From contig JAXRKP010002026.1 in assembly GCA_037039925.1 (NCBI GenBank), positions 1 through 64,000 of the forward strand: a DNA stretch of 64,000 bases, read 5' to 3'. The notes beneath the pieces are model-generated. The model did not search any database. It saw only the letters and a program-made list of their open reading frames with translations, and was not told where the DNA came from. Within the stretch, counting starts at the first letter, position 1, and every line of letters begins with the position of its first letter. Shown one piece after another: positions 1 through 11,391 of the stretch. This stretch comes from Doris montereyensis (lineage: Eukaryota > Mollusca > Gastropoda > Nudibranchia > Dorididae). The translations under genes were made by a program, and so were the position numbers.

Positions 1-875
1 AGAATGAATACGACGAGAAGAAGAGAAGAAGCACAAAGACGGAGTCGGCGTAGGAGGACGGAGTGGAGGCGTGCGGTCGGAGCGGAGGAATAGAGAGAAG
101 AAGAAGAAGAAGAAGAGAAGAAAAAGAAGAGAAGAAGAAGAAGAAAAGAAGAGAAGGAGAAAGAAGAAGAAAGAAGAAGAAAAGAAGAAAGAAGGAAGTA
201 TAAGAAGAAGAAAGAAACGAGAAGAAGAAAGAGAGAAGAAGAAGAAGAAGAAGAAGAAGAAGAAGAAGAAAAAGTAGAAGAAGAGAGGAGAAGAGGGAAG
301 AAGAAGAAGAAGAAGAAGAAGAGAGAAGAAGAGAAGAAAAGAAGAAGAAGAAGAAGAAGAAGAAGAAGAAGAAAGAAGAAGAAGAAGAAGAAGAAGAAGA
401 AGAAGAAGAAGAAGAAGAAGAAGAAGAAGAAAAGTAAGAAGAAGAAAGAGAAAAGAAGAAGAAGAAGAAGAAGAAGAAGAAAAGATAATCCCACCTTACA
501 GAAGAAGAAGAAGAAGAAAAAGAAGAAGAAGAAGAAGAAGAAGAAGAAGAAGAAGAAGAAGAAGAAGAAAAGAAGAAGAAGAAGAAGAAGAAGAAGAAGA
601 AGAAGAAGAAGAAGAAGAAGAAGAAGAAGAAGAAGAAGAAGAAGAAGAAGAAGAAGAAGAAGAAGAAGAAGAAGAAGAAGAAGAAGAAGAAGAAGAAGAA
701 GAAGAAGAAGAAGAAGAAGAAGAAGAAGAAGAAGAAGAAGAAGAAGAAGAAGAAGAAGAAGAAGAAGAAGAAGAAGAAGAAGAAGAAGAAGAAGAAGGAA
801 GAGGAGAAAAGAAGAAGAAGAAGAAGAAGAAGAAGAAGAAGAAGAAGAAAAGAAGAAGAAGAAGAAAAATTTCTC
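1..875. repeat. (GAA)n purine microsatellite tract
   Basis: Almost pure purine on the plus strand, mostly GAA/AGA triplets, longest clean run about 500-800. A short non-repeat island at 484-500 reads like unique sequence. The first 90 bases are a more mixed purine-rich sequence. Open frames here are Lys/Glu/Arg strings produced by the repeat and are not genes. Such homopurine tracts can form triplex DNA and are often misassembled. Confidence 0.95.
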
Positions 876-1025
876 TTTCGAAGGTCAGCTCAGTGCAATG
901 AGAAGGTCCCTCCCTCCCTCCCTCCCTCCCTCATCCCTCCCTCTAAGCATTAAAATTTAGATCCCTCCCTCCCTCAATCCTCCCTCCCCTCCCCTCCCTC
1001 TTTCTCTTTCTCCCTCATTCTCGCC
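876..1025. repeat. (CCCT)n microsatellite after the strand switch
   Basis: After a short unique stretch (about 868-905) the plus strand switches from purine to pyrimidine. Runs of CCCT occur at about 907-945 and 961-1000, split by an AT-rich island near 946-960. Confidence 0.9.
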
Positions 1026-1178
1026 ATCATCCCTCCTCCTCCTCCTCCCTCCTCCTCCCTCCTCCTCCTCCTCCTCCTCCTCCTCCTCCTCCTCCCTCTT
1101 CCTCCTCCTCCTCCTCCTCCTCCTCCTCCTCCCTCCTCCTCCTCTCCTCCTCCTCCCTCCTCTTCTTCTTCTTCCTCT

Positions 1179-1210
<32 letters not shown>

Positions 1211-1320
1211 TTCTTCTTCTTCTTCATCTTCTTTTAATCTTCTTCTTCTTCTTCTCCTTCTTCTTCTTCTCCTTCTCCTCTCTTCTCCTTCTTCTTCCTC
1301 CTCCTCTTCTTCCTCCTTCT

Positions 1321-1352
<32 letters not shown>

Positions 1353-2767
1353 TTCTTCTTCTTCTTCTTCTCTTCTCTTCTCTTCTTCCTCTTCTTCTCT
1401 CTCTTCTTCTTCTTCTTCTAACTCTTCTCTCTTCTCCTCTTCCTCCTCTCTCTCTCTTCTTCTTCTCCTTCTTCTTCCTCCTCCTCCCTCGCTCTCCTCC
1501 CTCCTTCTCCTCTTCCTCCTCCTCCTCCTCTCCCTCCTCCTCCTCTCTCCTCTTCTCCTCCTCCTCCTCCTCCTCCTCCTCCCTCCTCCTCCTCTTCCTC
1601 CTCCTCCCTCCTCCTCCTCCTCTCCTCCTCCTCCTTCTTCTCTCCTCCTCCTCTCTCTCCTCTGTCTCCTCTTCTCCTCTGTCTCCTCCTCCTCCTCCTT
1701 CTCCTCTCCTCCCTCCCTCCTCCTCCTCCTCCTCCCCTCTCCTCCTTCTCCTCCTCCTCCTCTCTCCCTCCTCCTCCTCCTCCTCTCCTTCTCCCTCCCT
1801 CCCCTCCCTCTCCTCCTCTTCTCCTCTTCTCTCTCTCTCTCCTCCTCCTCCTCCTCCTCCTCTCCTCTCTCTCCCTCTCCTCCTCCTCCCTCCTCCTCCT
1901 CTTCTCTTCCTCTTCCTCTCTCCTCCTCCTCTTCTCCTCTCTCTCCCTCTCCCCTCCTCTTCCTCCCTCTTCTCTCCTCCTCCCTCCCTCTCCTCTCTTC
2001 TTCTCCCTCTCCTCCCTCTTCCTCCTCCTCTCCCTCCTCCTCTCCTCCCTCCTCTTCTCCTCCTCCTCCCTCCTCCCTCCTCCTCCTCTCTCTCTCCCTC
2101 CCCTCTCCTCTCTTCAATCCTCCTCTCTCCTCTCTCCTCTCTCTCTCTCTCTCTCCTCCTCCCTCTCTCTCCCTCCTCCCTCTCCCCTCCTCTTCTTCCT
2201 CTTCTCCTCCTCCCTCCTCCTCCTCCTCTCCTCCTCCTCCTCTCTCTCCCTTCTCCCTCCTCTCTCTCCTCCTTCCTCTCTCCTCCTCCCTCCTCCCTCC
2301 TCTTCCTCCTCCTCTCTCCTCTCCTCCTCCTCCTCTCCTCCCTCCTCCTCCTCCTCCTCCTCCCTCCTCCTCCCTCCTCTCTCTCTCTCCCTCTCTTCCT
2401 CCTCTCCTCTCCTCCTCTCCCTCCTCCTCCCTCCTCTCTCCTCCTCTCCTCTCCTCCTCCTCCTCCCTCCTCCCTCCTCCCTCTCCTCCCTCCTCTCCTC
2501 CCTCCTCCTCCTCCTCCTCCTCCCTCCTCTCCCTCCCTCCTCCTCCTCTCTCTCCTCCTCTCTCTCCTCTTCCTCCTCCTCCTCCCTCCCTCTCCTCTCC
2601 CTCCTCCTCCCCTCCTCCTCCCCTCTCCTCCCCCTCCTCTCCTCCCTCCCTCCCTCCCTCCCTCTCTCCTCCTTCTCTCTCCTCCCTCCTCTCTCTCTCC
2701 CTCCTCCTCCCTCTCCTCTCCTCCTCTCCTCCTCCTCTCTCCCTCTCTCTCTCTTCTCTCTCCTCTC

Positions 2768-2807
<40 letters not shown>

Positions 2808-3750
2808 CTCTTCCCTCTCCTCTCTCTCTCCCTCTCTCCTCTCTCTCTCCTCCTCTCTCCCTCTCTCCTCTCTCTCCTCCTCCTCCTCCCTCCCTCCCTC
2901 CTCCTCCCTCTTCCTCCCTCCCTCCTCCCTCCTCCCTCCCTCCCTCCCTCTCTCCCTCCTCCTCTCTCTCTCCCTCTCCTCTCTCCTCCTCCCTCCCTCC
3001 TCCTCCTCCCTCTTCTCCCTCAAAGAAAGAACTCCCTCCTCCTCTCCCTCCCTCCTCCCTCCTCCTCCTCCCTCCCTCCTTCTTCCTCCTCTTCTTCTCC
3101 CTTCTTCCTCTTCTCTCCTCCCTCCCTCCTTCTCTCCCTCCCTCCTCCTCCCTCCCTCCCTCCCTCCTCCCTCCTCCCCTCCTCTCCCTCCTCCCTCCTC
3201 CTCTCTCTCTCCTCCCTCCTTCTTCTTCTCCTCCCTCCTCCTCCTCTTCTCTCTTCTCCTCCTCCCTCCTCCTCTCCCTTCTCCCTCCTCCTCCTCCCTC
3301 CTCCTCCCTCCTCCTTCTCCTTCTCCTCTCCCTCCTCCTCCTTCCCTCTCCTCCTTCTCCCTCCTCCTCCTCCCTCTCTTCTTCTCTTCTCTCTCCTCTC
3401 CCTCTTCTTCTCCTCCTCCCTCCTCTTCCTCTTCTCTCCTCCTCCTCCCTCCTCCTCTCCTCCTCTTCCTCCTCCTCCTCTCCCTTCTCTTCCTCCTCTC
3501 CTCCTCCTCCTCCTTCTTCTTCTTCTTCCTCCTCTTCTCCTCTCTCTCTCTCTCTCTTCTCTCTCTCTTCTTCTTCTTCTTCTCTCTCTCTCTCCTCCTC
3601 CTCCTCCCCTCCTCCTCCTCCCTCCTCCCTCCCTCCTCCTCCTCCTCTCTCCTTCTCTCCTCCTCCTCCTCCTTCTTCCTCTTCTCCCCCTCCTCCTCTC
3701 CTCTCTCCTCCTTCTTCTCCTCCTCCCTCTTCCTCCTCTTCCTCTTCTTC
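1026..3750. repeat. Degenerate CTC/CCT/CT pyrimidine tract
   Basis: Near-continuous C/T on the plus strand built from CTC, CCT, CTT and CT motifs with no stable period. A minus-strand open frame of 599 codons (about 3023-1224) consists only of Arg, Glu and Gly from this repeat and is rejected as a gene. Confidence 0.95.
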
Positions 3751-4360
3751 TTCTACCCTCCTTCTTCCTTCTCTCTTCCTCTTCTCTCTTCTTCTCTTCT
3801 TCTTCTTCTCTGTCTTCTGTCTCTTCTTTCTTCTTCTTCTTCTTCTTCTTCTTCTTCTTCTTCTTCTTCTTCTGTCTTCATTCCTCTTCCTCTTTCTCTT
3901 CTTCTTCTTCTTCTCTCTTCTCTTCTTCTTCTTCTCTTCTTCTTCTTCTTGACTCTCCTTCTTCTTCTTTCTTCTTGGTTGTCTTCCTTCTCTCTTCTCT
4001 CTGTTCTTCTTCTTCTTCTCCCTTCTTGTCCTCCCTCTCCTCTCTCCTCTCTCTTCTTCTCTCCTCTCTCCCTCTGTCTCAGTAGACTCTTCCCTCTCTG
4101 TTCTGTCTCTCTCCAGGAACTCTCTCTCTTCTCCCTCTCTCCCTCTTCTCTCTCCCTCTCTCTCTCCTTCTCCCTCCTCCCTCTCTCTTCTCCCTCCCTC
4201 CCTAGTAAGATCCTCCCTCTCATCTCTCTCTCTCTCTCTCTTTCTTCTTCAATCTTCTCTTCTTCTTCTTCTTCTTCTCTCTCTCTCTCTCGCTCTATCT
4301 CTCTTAATCTCTCTCTCTTGTTCTCTCTCTCTCTCTCTCTCTCTCTCCTCGTCTGTCTCT

Positions 4361-4394
<34 letters not shown>

Positions 4395-5070
4395 TCTCTC
4401 CCTCTGCTTCTCTCTCAACCTCACAATAAAATCTCTTAGAAGCTCTTCTTCTCCCTCTGTCTCTTTCTCTTTCTCTTCTCTTCTTCTCTGTCTCTCTCTC
4501 TCTCTCTCTCTTCTATCTCTCTTCTTATTCTTAATGTCTTCATCTTAAAATCTTTCTACCTTTTCTATCTCCTAATCTGTAATCCCTTCTCTCATCTCTC
4601 CTCTCTCTCTTTAAATTTCTCTTCTTCTTCTCTATTTAGATATTATGCTCGTTCTTCTTCTGTCGTCTCTCTCTGTCTCTCTCATCTTGATTTCTCTCTC
4701 TTCTTCTTCTCTCTCTCGTCTTTCATCTCTGGATATTTCATAAATCTCTCTTAGGGTCTTTCCCTCTAGGATATTCGTCGAATCAACAATCATCGATCTT
4801 CTTCACTCTTCTTCTACATTTCTCGTTTTTCTACACTCTTCTTCTCTCTCCTCTTCTATCTCTCCCTCTTCCTCTTTTTCTTCTCGTTCTTCTCTTCGTC
4901 TTATTTCTTCTTCTTCGTCTTCTCCTTCTCCATCTTCTCCTCAATCGTCTTTTAGTCTCAAGTCTTCTCTCTGCCATCTTCTCTTCCCTTTCCTCCTCCT
5001 CTCCCCTTCAAGCCTCTCTTCTTCTCTCTTCTTTCTTCTTTCGTATTTCCCTCTGCTCTGTTTCAGCCAA
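3751..5070. repeat. CTT/CT-rich pyrimidine tract, degenerate
   Basis: Still strongly C/T but with more interruptions, especially about 4550-5070 where A and G appear. Open frames on both strands (Ser/Leu/Phe or Arg/Glu only) are compositional. I see no gene. Confidence 0.9.
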
Positions 5071-5888
5071 AGGGATTGCTCCCTCCCTTGTATCCCATTC
5101 TTCCTGTTCTTCCAAGTGGTATCTCCCTTTTTATCCGGGCTCCATGTTCGTATTTCCTCCCTTCTCCTTTTATCAGGCTCCCCTTGTTCTTCCCTTTCCT
5201 ACCTCCCTCTTTTCTCCTCCCTCCCTCCTCCTCCCTCCCTCTCCCTCCTTTCTTCCTCCTCTCTCCTCACTCTTCCTCCTACAACCTCCTTTTCTCAAGG
5301 TCGTCCTCTCATACAAGTGTCTCTCTCCTCTCTCTCTGGATCCTCTCTCTCCTCTCAAGTCCTCGTCTCTCCTCTCTCTCCTCTCCAAAACTCTCATCCT
5401 CCTCTCTCCTCATCTCTCCCTCTCTCCCTCGTATTCCCTCCATTCTCCTCTCTCTCCCTCCCTCTCTCCCTCTCTCCCAAGTCTCCCTCCCTCCCTCTCT
5501 CTCTCATCTCTCCTCTCCTCCCTCCCTTCTCTCCCAAGACTCCCTCTCCTCCCTCTCTCTCTTTCTCAAGTCTCCTCCCTCTCCTCATTCTCTCTCTCTT
5601 CTCTGAAGGAAGTCGTATTTCTCTCTCTCTCCTCTCTCTTCCTCCTGTCTGTCTCTCATTCTCGTCTCTTCTCTCTCTCTCTCTCTTCTCAAGTGTCTCC
5701 CCTCCCCTCCCTCTCTCTCTATTTCCCTCCCTCTCTCCTCCCTCTCGTCTCTTTCTCTCCCTCCTCCTCCCTTCTCCCTCCCTTCCTCCCTCCCTCTCTC
5801 TCTCCTGTCTCTCTGTCTCTCTCTCTCCCTCTCTGTCTGTGTATCCCTCTCCTCCTGTCTCTCCCTTTCTCCCTCTCCCTCTCTCTCC

Positions 5889-5930
<42 letters not shown>

Positions 5931-5950
5931 CTCTCCCTCCTCCTCTCTTC

Positions 5951-5993
<43 letters not shown>

Positions 5994-6275
5994 CTCTACC
6001 TCTCTCCTCTTTCATACTCTCCCTCCCTCTCTCCTTCCTCCTCTTTCTCTTTCTATTTCTCTCTCTCTCTCTCTCCTCTCTCTCTCCCTCTCTTCTCTCT
6101 CTCTCTTCTCTCTCTCTCCCTCTATCTCATCATTCATCTATTTCTATCTCCCTCGTATTTCGCTCTCTCTCTCCCTCCCTCTCCCTCCCTCCCTCCATAC
6201 CCTCCTCCTCCCTCCAAGTCTCCTCCCCTCCTCCTCGCCCCCTCCTCTCTCCCCTATGTCTTCTCCTGTCCTTTC
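5071..6275. repeat. CT/CCT pyrimidine tract
   Basis: C/T tract with long CT dinucleotide runs (about 5880-6010 and 6055-6130). The plus-strand open frames of 385 and 419 codons are Ser/Leu/Pro strings read in different frames of the same repeat, so they are not coding. Confidence 0.93.
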
Positions 6276-6720
6276 TCCCTTCTACACCAACGAACCCATG
6301 AGATCCAAACCTATAACCCCTATTAGTAAAGTCAAAGAATCCACAGTTCGACAACACACGCCCCCAGGTGCGTAAAAAAAACACATAAACCGACGTATTG
6401 TAGTTTAACTATTGTACTACACACCATTAGCACCTATAGTGTAGTACTTGTTTTTCATATTTACCATCGTCCCCCAATCGACACAACACACACTCTACTC
6501 ACTCACCACACGACACAAAATCACTCTCAACACAAACACTATCGCTCACACACTACTATCAAACTCACTCAACTAAATCATCAGACTCTCAATCAAACTC
6601 TAATCGATCTATACAAGCTCAATCTAAGTGACAACACACTCAAACTCACTACTATAACACCCACTATTACAACTACCCACTCACACCAATCCACACACAC
6701 CATCACACTCACACACTATC
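6276..6720. other. No gene; CA/ACT-rich low-complexity DNA
   Basis: A short AT-rich unique stretch (about 6290-6470) followed by irregular ACAC/CTCA-rich sequence. I see no exon with sensible splice sites. It could hold upstream non-coding sequence of the Ig gene, but nothing shows this. Confidence 0.6.
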
Positions 6721-7062
6721 GGACGTACGTCTCGACTTCAGTTCTTCTTCTCGGCCTTCTCTCTCTTTCTCTTCTCTCGCTTGCTTCCGCTCCTCCAGTC
6801 TCTCGGTCTTCTCTTCTCTGCGTCTCTCTTCTCTCTTGCAGCGCGCGCGTGGGCCCGCTGTCTGCTCGGCGCTCGCGCTCGCTCTGTCGCTCTCTATCTC
6901 GCGCTCCTCGTCGCGCTCGCGCGCTTACTCTCGCTCGCCTCGCGCACACAGTCAACTCTCTCACATCACACCCCCACCCCACCCCCCCACCCACCCACTC
7001 TCTCACTACACACCTCACACACACAGCTACACATACACACACACACAATCCCCCCCCCTCAG
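6721..7062. other. No gene assigned; GC- then CA/C-rich low-complexity DNA
   Basis: TCTC- and GCGC-rich sequence at 6740-6950, then CACA and poly-C at 6960-7060. The GC-rich part is unusual for this AT-rich window. The poly-C run ending in CAG at 7062 could be an alternative 3' splice site for the first visible exon, because phase 1 would also fit there. Confidence 0.5.
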
Positions 7063-7110
7063 CCCAGACCCACCACCACCTACCGACCACTGTGTTTCCG
7101 CAACGAGCAG

Positions 7111-7387
7111 CTAATCAAACCGGTGTGCCACTAAGCATAAACGTCATCACGTTGGAAGAACCCATTGCCGTGCAGTTACAATGTTGCAGGCGGTGTGTAC
7201 TTCCAGGTCTGTCGTTTTCACACTCATTCCTTCAAGTGGTTTGACCAGGACAACATCCTTGTCGGACAGTTGGTGTACCTGACTGGGATAGAAATCACCG
7301 TAGGACAACACAGGGAATACAGGTGCGAAGCATTTCTCGACAACAACGGGATGACTTCTGACAATAGCGTCAGCTATGATGTCATTG
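7111..7387 (+). CDS. Ig exon A0 (first visible type A domain)
   Basis: An Ig-like domain in one exon. From 7111 it reads into a B-strand with Cys (AVQLQC), then a turn with PG, a C-strand Trp (FKWFDQDN) and an F-strand Cys (YRCEAF), and ends at 7387 before GTAAGT in phase 1. This matches the later type A exons. The length of 277 is one base more than their 276, and the reading frame must shift once near 7222-7226 (TCATTCCTTCAAG), consistent with one extra base there. The start is uncertain: AG at 7109-7110 gives the family length and phase, while AG at 7061-7062 has a better pyrimidine tract and also fits phase 1. This copy is far diverged from A1-A4, so it is the older end of the array. A signal peptide is not visible upstream. 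Confidence 0.65.
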
Positions 7388-7439
7388 GTAAGTAGAGGTT
7401 TGAATTCACACTAATGTTATCTCGGGGTAATGGGAAGAC

Positions 7440-7720
7440 ATACAGGGAGCATCATGAGATTGAAGATTAGGGAGGTTCATGGAAAGCATCATGAGAAAGA
7501 GGAATAGGGGGGGGGGCGGGGGATCATGAGAAAGAAGAATAGGGGGAGGGGACCATGAGAAAGAGGAATAGGGAGGATCATGGGAAAGAAGAATATGGGT
7601 GGGGGGGGGGAGTCATGAGAAAGAAGAATAGGGAGGAGCATGAGAAAGAAGAATATGGGTTAGGGGGGGGGGGGTCATGAAAACGAAGAATAAGGAGGAG
7701 CATGAGAAAGAAGAATATGT
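7440..7720. repeat. Minisatellite, about 30-bp unit with poly-G
   Basis: About nine imperfect units containing CATGAGAAAGAAGAATAGGG, several ending in G runs of 7 to 11. It starts about 50 bases after the A0 donor. The G runs could form quadruplex structures in the transcript. Confidence 0.85.
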
Positions 7721-8340
7721 CATACAAGCGTCGTATTTCATACATTTGGTATTTCTGCCAACCACTCAAGACACACTAACTGCTTACACCTTGTGAAGAA
7801 ACACGACCTCGAACTGTTGGCTGTAGACGAAGAAGAACAAAGGCCAGATCCATGTTCAAAATAAGCAACACTGTTCATGGACATAATATCTCTGGCCCAT
7901 ACATTAAGCCGCCATCAGTGACATTAACATTTAAAAATTATTTTTAAAAACTCGGAGAATGTTTTTTCCGCCGTCGAGGCTTGAACCAAAAGGTTTTGGC
8001 AAAGAGGTAGACAACATTGTCTTTGGACTACCACCAAGTCCCCTGCCATGATATGACATCAGGTATCATGGGGATGTAGGCTTAGGTTCAGTGTACTCGT
8101 GTGTGTATTTACTGTCGTCATTTCTATGGAGGCCATAGCATTTATTTCATGGGAAACTCATTACGCATATCACATCAATACACAATACAGGTTCATTGGA
8201 ATTATACTCAGATCTAGTTTTTTTACCTGAGCAATCGCTTCTTCGGCTTGATGAATACAACACTTGTCTTTGCCAAGGTGTCTGAAATGATAATAATATA
8301 GATCTCATAAGCAATAATGTATCAGTAAAGTTAGACTGTT
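7721..8340. other. Intron; no gene, one tRNA-like retroposon fragment
   Basis: Unique AT-rich intron sequence. On the minus strand about 8055-7955 there is a tRNA-like piece with a box-B-like GGTTCAAGCC and a segment naming CCAAAAGGTT that recurs at about 49.2 and 50.7 kb. I take it as a fragment of a tRNA-derived retroposon. Confidence 0.45.
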
Positions 8341-8365
8341 GTCTTGAACAGTCTCACGCTTCAGT

Positions 8366-8396
8366 ATTATGCATCATCATTATCATTATCATCATT

Positions 8397-8485
<89 letters not shown>

Positions 8486-8512
8486 ACTCTCTCTGTTTGT
8501 CTCTCAATTTCA
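8366..8512. repeat. (TCA)n and (CT)n microsatellites
   Basis: TCA triplets from about 8366 to 8434 followed directly by CT dinucleotides to about 8500. The short open frames here are His or Ser/Leu strings from the repeat. Confidence 0.95.
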
Positions 8513-8870
8513 CAAAGAGGTTCATGGGAAGGTAGACAAGGGTATCATGGGGGTGTGAGCAAAGGGTTCATGGGAAGGTAGACAAGGGGTATCATTGGGA
8601 GATAGACAAAGAGGTTTATGGGAAGGTAGACAAGTGGTATCATTCTCTCTAGGCAAAGATGTTCTCTGGGAAGGTAGACAAGGGTTATCATAGGGGAAGT
8701 AGACAAAGGGGTTCATTGGATTGTAGACTCTCTCTCTCTTAGGGATGTAGACAAAGGGGTTCATTGGATTGTAGACAAGGGGTATCATGGGGATGTCTCT
8801 AAAGGGTTCTGAAAATCTAGACAAGGGTATCATTCTCTCTCTCAAAGATGTTCATCTGAAATGGACAATG
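8513..8870. repeat. Minisatellite, about 28-37 bp unit, with CTCTCT replacements
   Basis: Units contain GTTCATGGGAAGGTAGACAA and GGTATCAT. Several units have part of the sequence replaced by CTCTCT (about 8643, 8730, 8830). The 107-codon minus-strand open frame is repeat-derived. Confidence 0.85.
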
Positions 8871-9250
8871 TTATAATGAAAATGAAGACAAAAATTTTCA
8901 GAAAATCTAGAAAGGTGTATCATTCTCTCTAATTTAATCAAAGTAGTATCATTTTCACCAAGGTTCATGGGAAGGTAGTCCCTTGTTATCATTTAGGACT
9001 TTAATCAAAATTGTCTCTTGTATCATTTTCGACCAACCTTAATCAAAATTGTAGACTTGTATCATTCGACCCATCTAATCAAAATTGTCCCTTGTATCAT
9101 TTTCGACAAAGAGGTTCATAGGAAGATAGACAACCATTTTCGACCCAAGTAGACAAAATTGTCCCTTGTATCATTTTCGACCCACTCCTTAATGGGAAAT
9201 TGTCAAACTTGTATCATTTTCGACCCACCTTAAACATGTCATCATTGTAA
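8871..9250. repeat. Degenerate minisatellite with TTGTATCATTTTCGACC
   Basis: A second unit, TTGTATCATTTTCGACC followed by an AATCAAAATTG variant, appears irregularly and is mixed with units of the preceding array (GTTCATAGGAAGATAGACAA). The order is mosaic and periodicity is poor. Confidence 0.6.
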
Positions 9251-9560
9251 GACACATTATTTCTTATTTTGTGACAAACAAATTCTATTACTCAATATAC
9301 AATAACATCATATGATAAGATATGAGAATCATACTTCGTAAGAACGTAGTTATAGACAAAACATTAGGCAGGAAAACAACTTTATCGGAGGTAAACAAAG
9401 GCTCATGTGAACTAGATCCGACCATTTGACTAAGAAAATTCCGTCAAGATGAATAGCCCTGGAAAATTAAAAACTAGGAACGGGCTAATTTAATTTTTTT
9501 TTATCGTTCAATAGACTGCAGACTAGCATCAATAGGTAGACAGTAAGGTTAATGTTAATG
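9251..9560. other. Intron; no feature seen
   Basis: AT-rich sequence without a recognisable exon, repeat or mobile element. Confidence 0.5.
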
Positions 9561-9697
9561 AGAACAAAAGGTTTACTACTACTAGGTAGACTACTAAAGG
9601 TTTACTGTTAACTACTACTACTAAAACTACTACTACATCCTTAAAGGTAGACAGAAGGTTTATCCTAGGTACTACTAGTACTATTTACTGTTACTAG

Positions 9698-9740
<43 letters not shown>

Positions 9741-9870
9741 TACTGTTACTACTACTACTATTAATATTTATAATAATAATAGATAGATAATTATAATGAA
9801 TAATAATAAGATTTAATAATAACAGATAATAATAATGATAATAATAGAAATATTAATAATAATAATAAAA
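9561..9870. repeat. (ACT)n and (AAT)n microsatellites
   Basis: ACT triplets, degenerate at first and clean about 9697-9740, then AAT-rich sequence to about 9870. Confidence 0.9.
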
Positions 9871-10029
9871 GATTTATGTCTCTTTTATCAGCTCCCATTT
9901 ATTTTAGTGTATATGTTTGTGATACCCGAAATGATTTATGTGAAGGTCCTGACATTTTCTGCTTCTGTGAAGGTTAACTTCTTTTGCTTTAGTAATTCCC
10001 TCTTTTATATCTTTCGTCCATCTTTCTGA

Positions 10030-10405
10030 GGTCTACCTTTTGGTATTTTACCATGGGCTTTAGCATTGTATACTGATCTAGCTATTCTCTTTCGTTCATT
10101 CTGTTTACACGTCAAAACTATCTGAGTTGATTTCTTTCATCTTAACTATAATCCCATCTGCTCTCTTCTGAGATATTTCATTTCAGCTGCCTATACTCTG
10201 TTGTATTCTGCTGTCTAAGGCCCAGGTTTCAGTGCCATGAAGGAGAGTAGGACAATAAGCTGTGTTGTATACTGCCCAATTTGATTGTTGTTTGACAATT
10301 CTTAAGCTTGTAGCAAAGAATAAAAGGTACCGATAGAACCAATACACAAGATAAGATAAACTATGGAATGCTCGGACTATAGATGATATCACTGCTGAAC
10401 GCAAC
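10030..10405 (-). pseudogene. Non-LTR retrotransposon (LINE) remnant, 3' part of the RT region
   Basis: On the minus strand the sequence reads AYCPTLLHGTETWAL, close to the TLLYGSETW motif that follows the reverse-transcriptase core in many LINEs. After a one-base shift it continues as AAEMKYLRREQMG, the matching position of the usual E-M-RFLRR motif. Frame shifts and stops show it is dead. It lies in the intron between A0 and the first B exon. A fragment of the 5' part of the same kind of element lies next to it in the opposite orientation. The family (RTE, Jockey or other) cannot be fixed from so short a piece. Confidence 0.65.
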
Positions 10406-10435
10406 AGGAAAAGTGTATGCCAGGATATTGGAAAT

Positions 10436-10815
10436 TGAGACTGAGGAAAAGATTTGAAGATCAGTTATCTTATGGAACATCAGAGCGGATTCAGACAAAG
10501 GAGACGTGTACATAACCACATGTATTTTGAGTTATCTTATGGAAAATTAGAAGTATTTTGAAAGTTAATAATGACTGACACCTCTGTTTTATTGACTTAC
10601 AACATTTGACACTCTGATGGAGAGATGAACGATTTCATTCCTTAAAGAACACAATGTAGAGCAAAATGTGATAGAAGCCATTAAAAGTTTATAAATAAAC
10701 CAACATGTGCAGTGTAGAGAGTAGCTGGAAACTTATCTGAAGAATTTGATTTAGATATAAGAATTATACAAGGCTGGTATTCTAAGCTCTCTTCTGTCTA
10801 ACCACATTTATGGAT
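10436..10815 (+). pseudogene. LINE reverse-transcriptase remnant, 5' part, inverted relative to its neighbour
   Basis: Plus-strand pieces match the order of LINE RT motifs: EHQSGFRQRRRVHNH near 10478-10525 (usual EHQAGFRKGR), CFIDLQHLTLWRDE near 10582-10625 (usual FIDFEKAFDSV), a segment VIEAIKSL near 10668, and ELYKAGILSSLLSNH near 10760-10803 (usual GVRQGC-LSPLLF). Shifts and stops break the frame. The motif YMDD is not found, because the piece ends near 10815. Confidence 0.6.
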
Positions 10816-11340
10816 TTTGAGCAAATGTAATGGAAAAAAGGAAGAAAAGAATGTTATCTAATGGAAACATTTGAAGTATTTGAGTTATCTGATGGAACAT
10901 TTGCATTATTTTTAGCTCTATTTGGAAGATTTGAAAGCGATTTCAATATAATGGAAGATTTGAATTATTGAACTAAATAATGGAACATTTGAAGTAAAGT
11001 TATTTAATGGAACAAAAACAATTTTGTACTAGGGGAATATTTGAAAAATTATAGATACTACAATTATCTAATGGAATGATTTAAGTAGTTTTAGTTATCT
11101 AATGGAGGATTTGAAGTATTTTGAGTTATATAATATAAATAGGAAAGTATTACATTAAACAAAATATAAAGATTTTGAGTTATCTAATGGAACATTTGAA
11201 ATATTTTGAATTATAATAATGGAACAATAAATAACAATAATTTGAATAGTAATTTTTAGTTATCTAATAACATTTGAAGTATTTTGAGTTATCTATCTGA
11301 ACATTTAATATTTTGAGTTATAATAATAATAACATAATAA
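10816..11340. repeat. Degenerate beginning of the 31-bp minisatellite
   Basis: Scattered, diverged units of GTTATCTAATGGAACATTTG mixed with AT-rich sequence. They belong to the regular array at 11887-12845. Confidence 0.7.
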
Positions 11341-11347
11341 TAATAAT

Positions 11348-11391
<44 letters not shown>

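Noticed and set aside
1224..3023. Minus-strand open frame of 599 codons (Arg/Glu/Gly)
   Set aside because: Pure translation of a CTC/CCT/CT tract; no domain, and equivalent open frames exist in other frames.
5116..6375. Plus-strand open frames of 419 and 385 codons (Ser/Leu/Pro)
   Set aside because: Two overlapping frames of the same pyrimidine tract; composition only.
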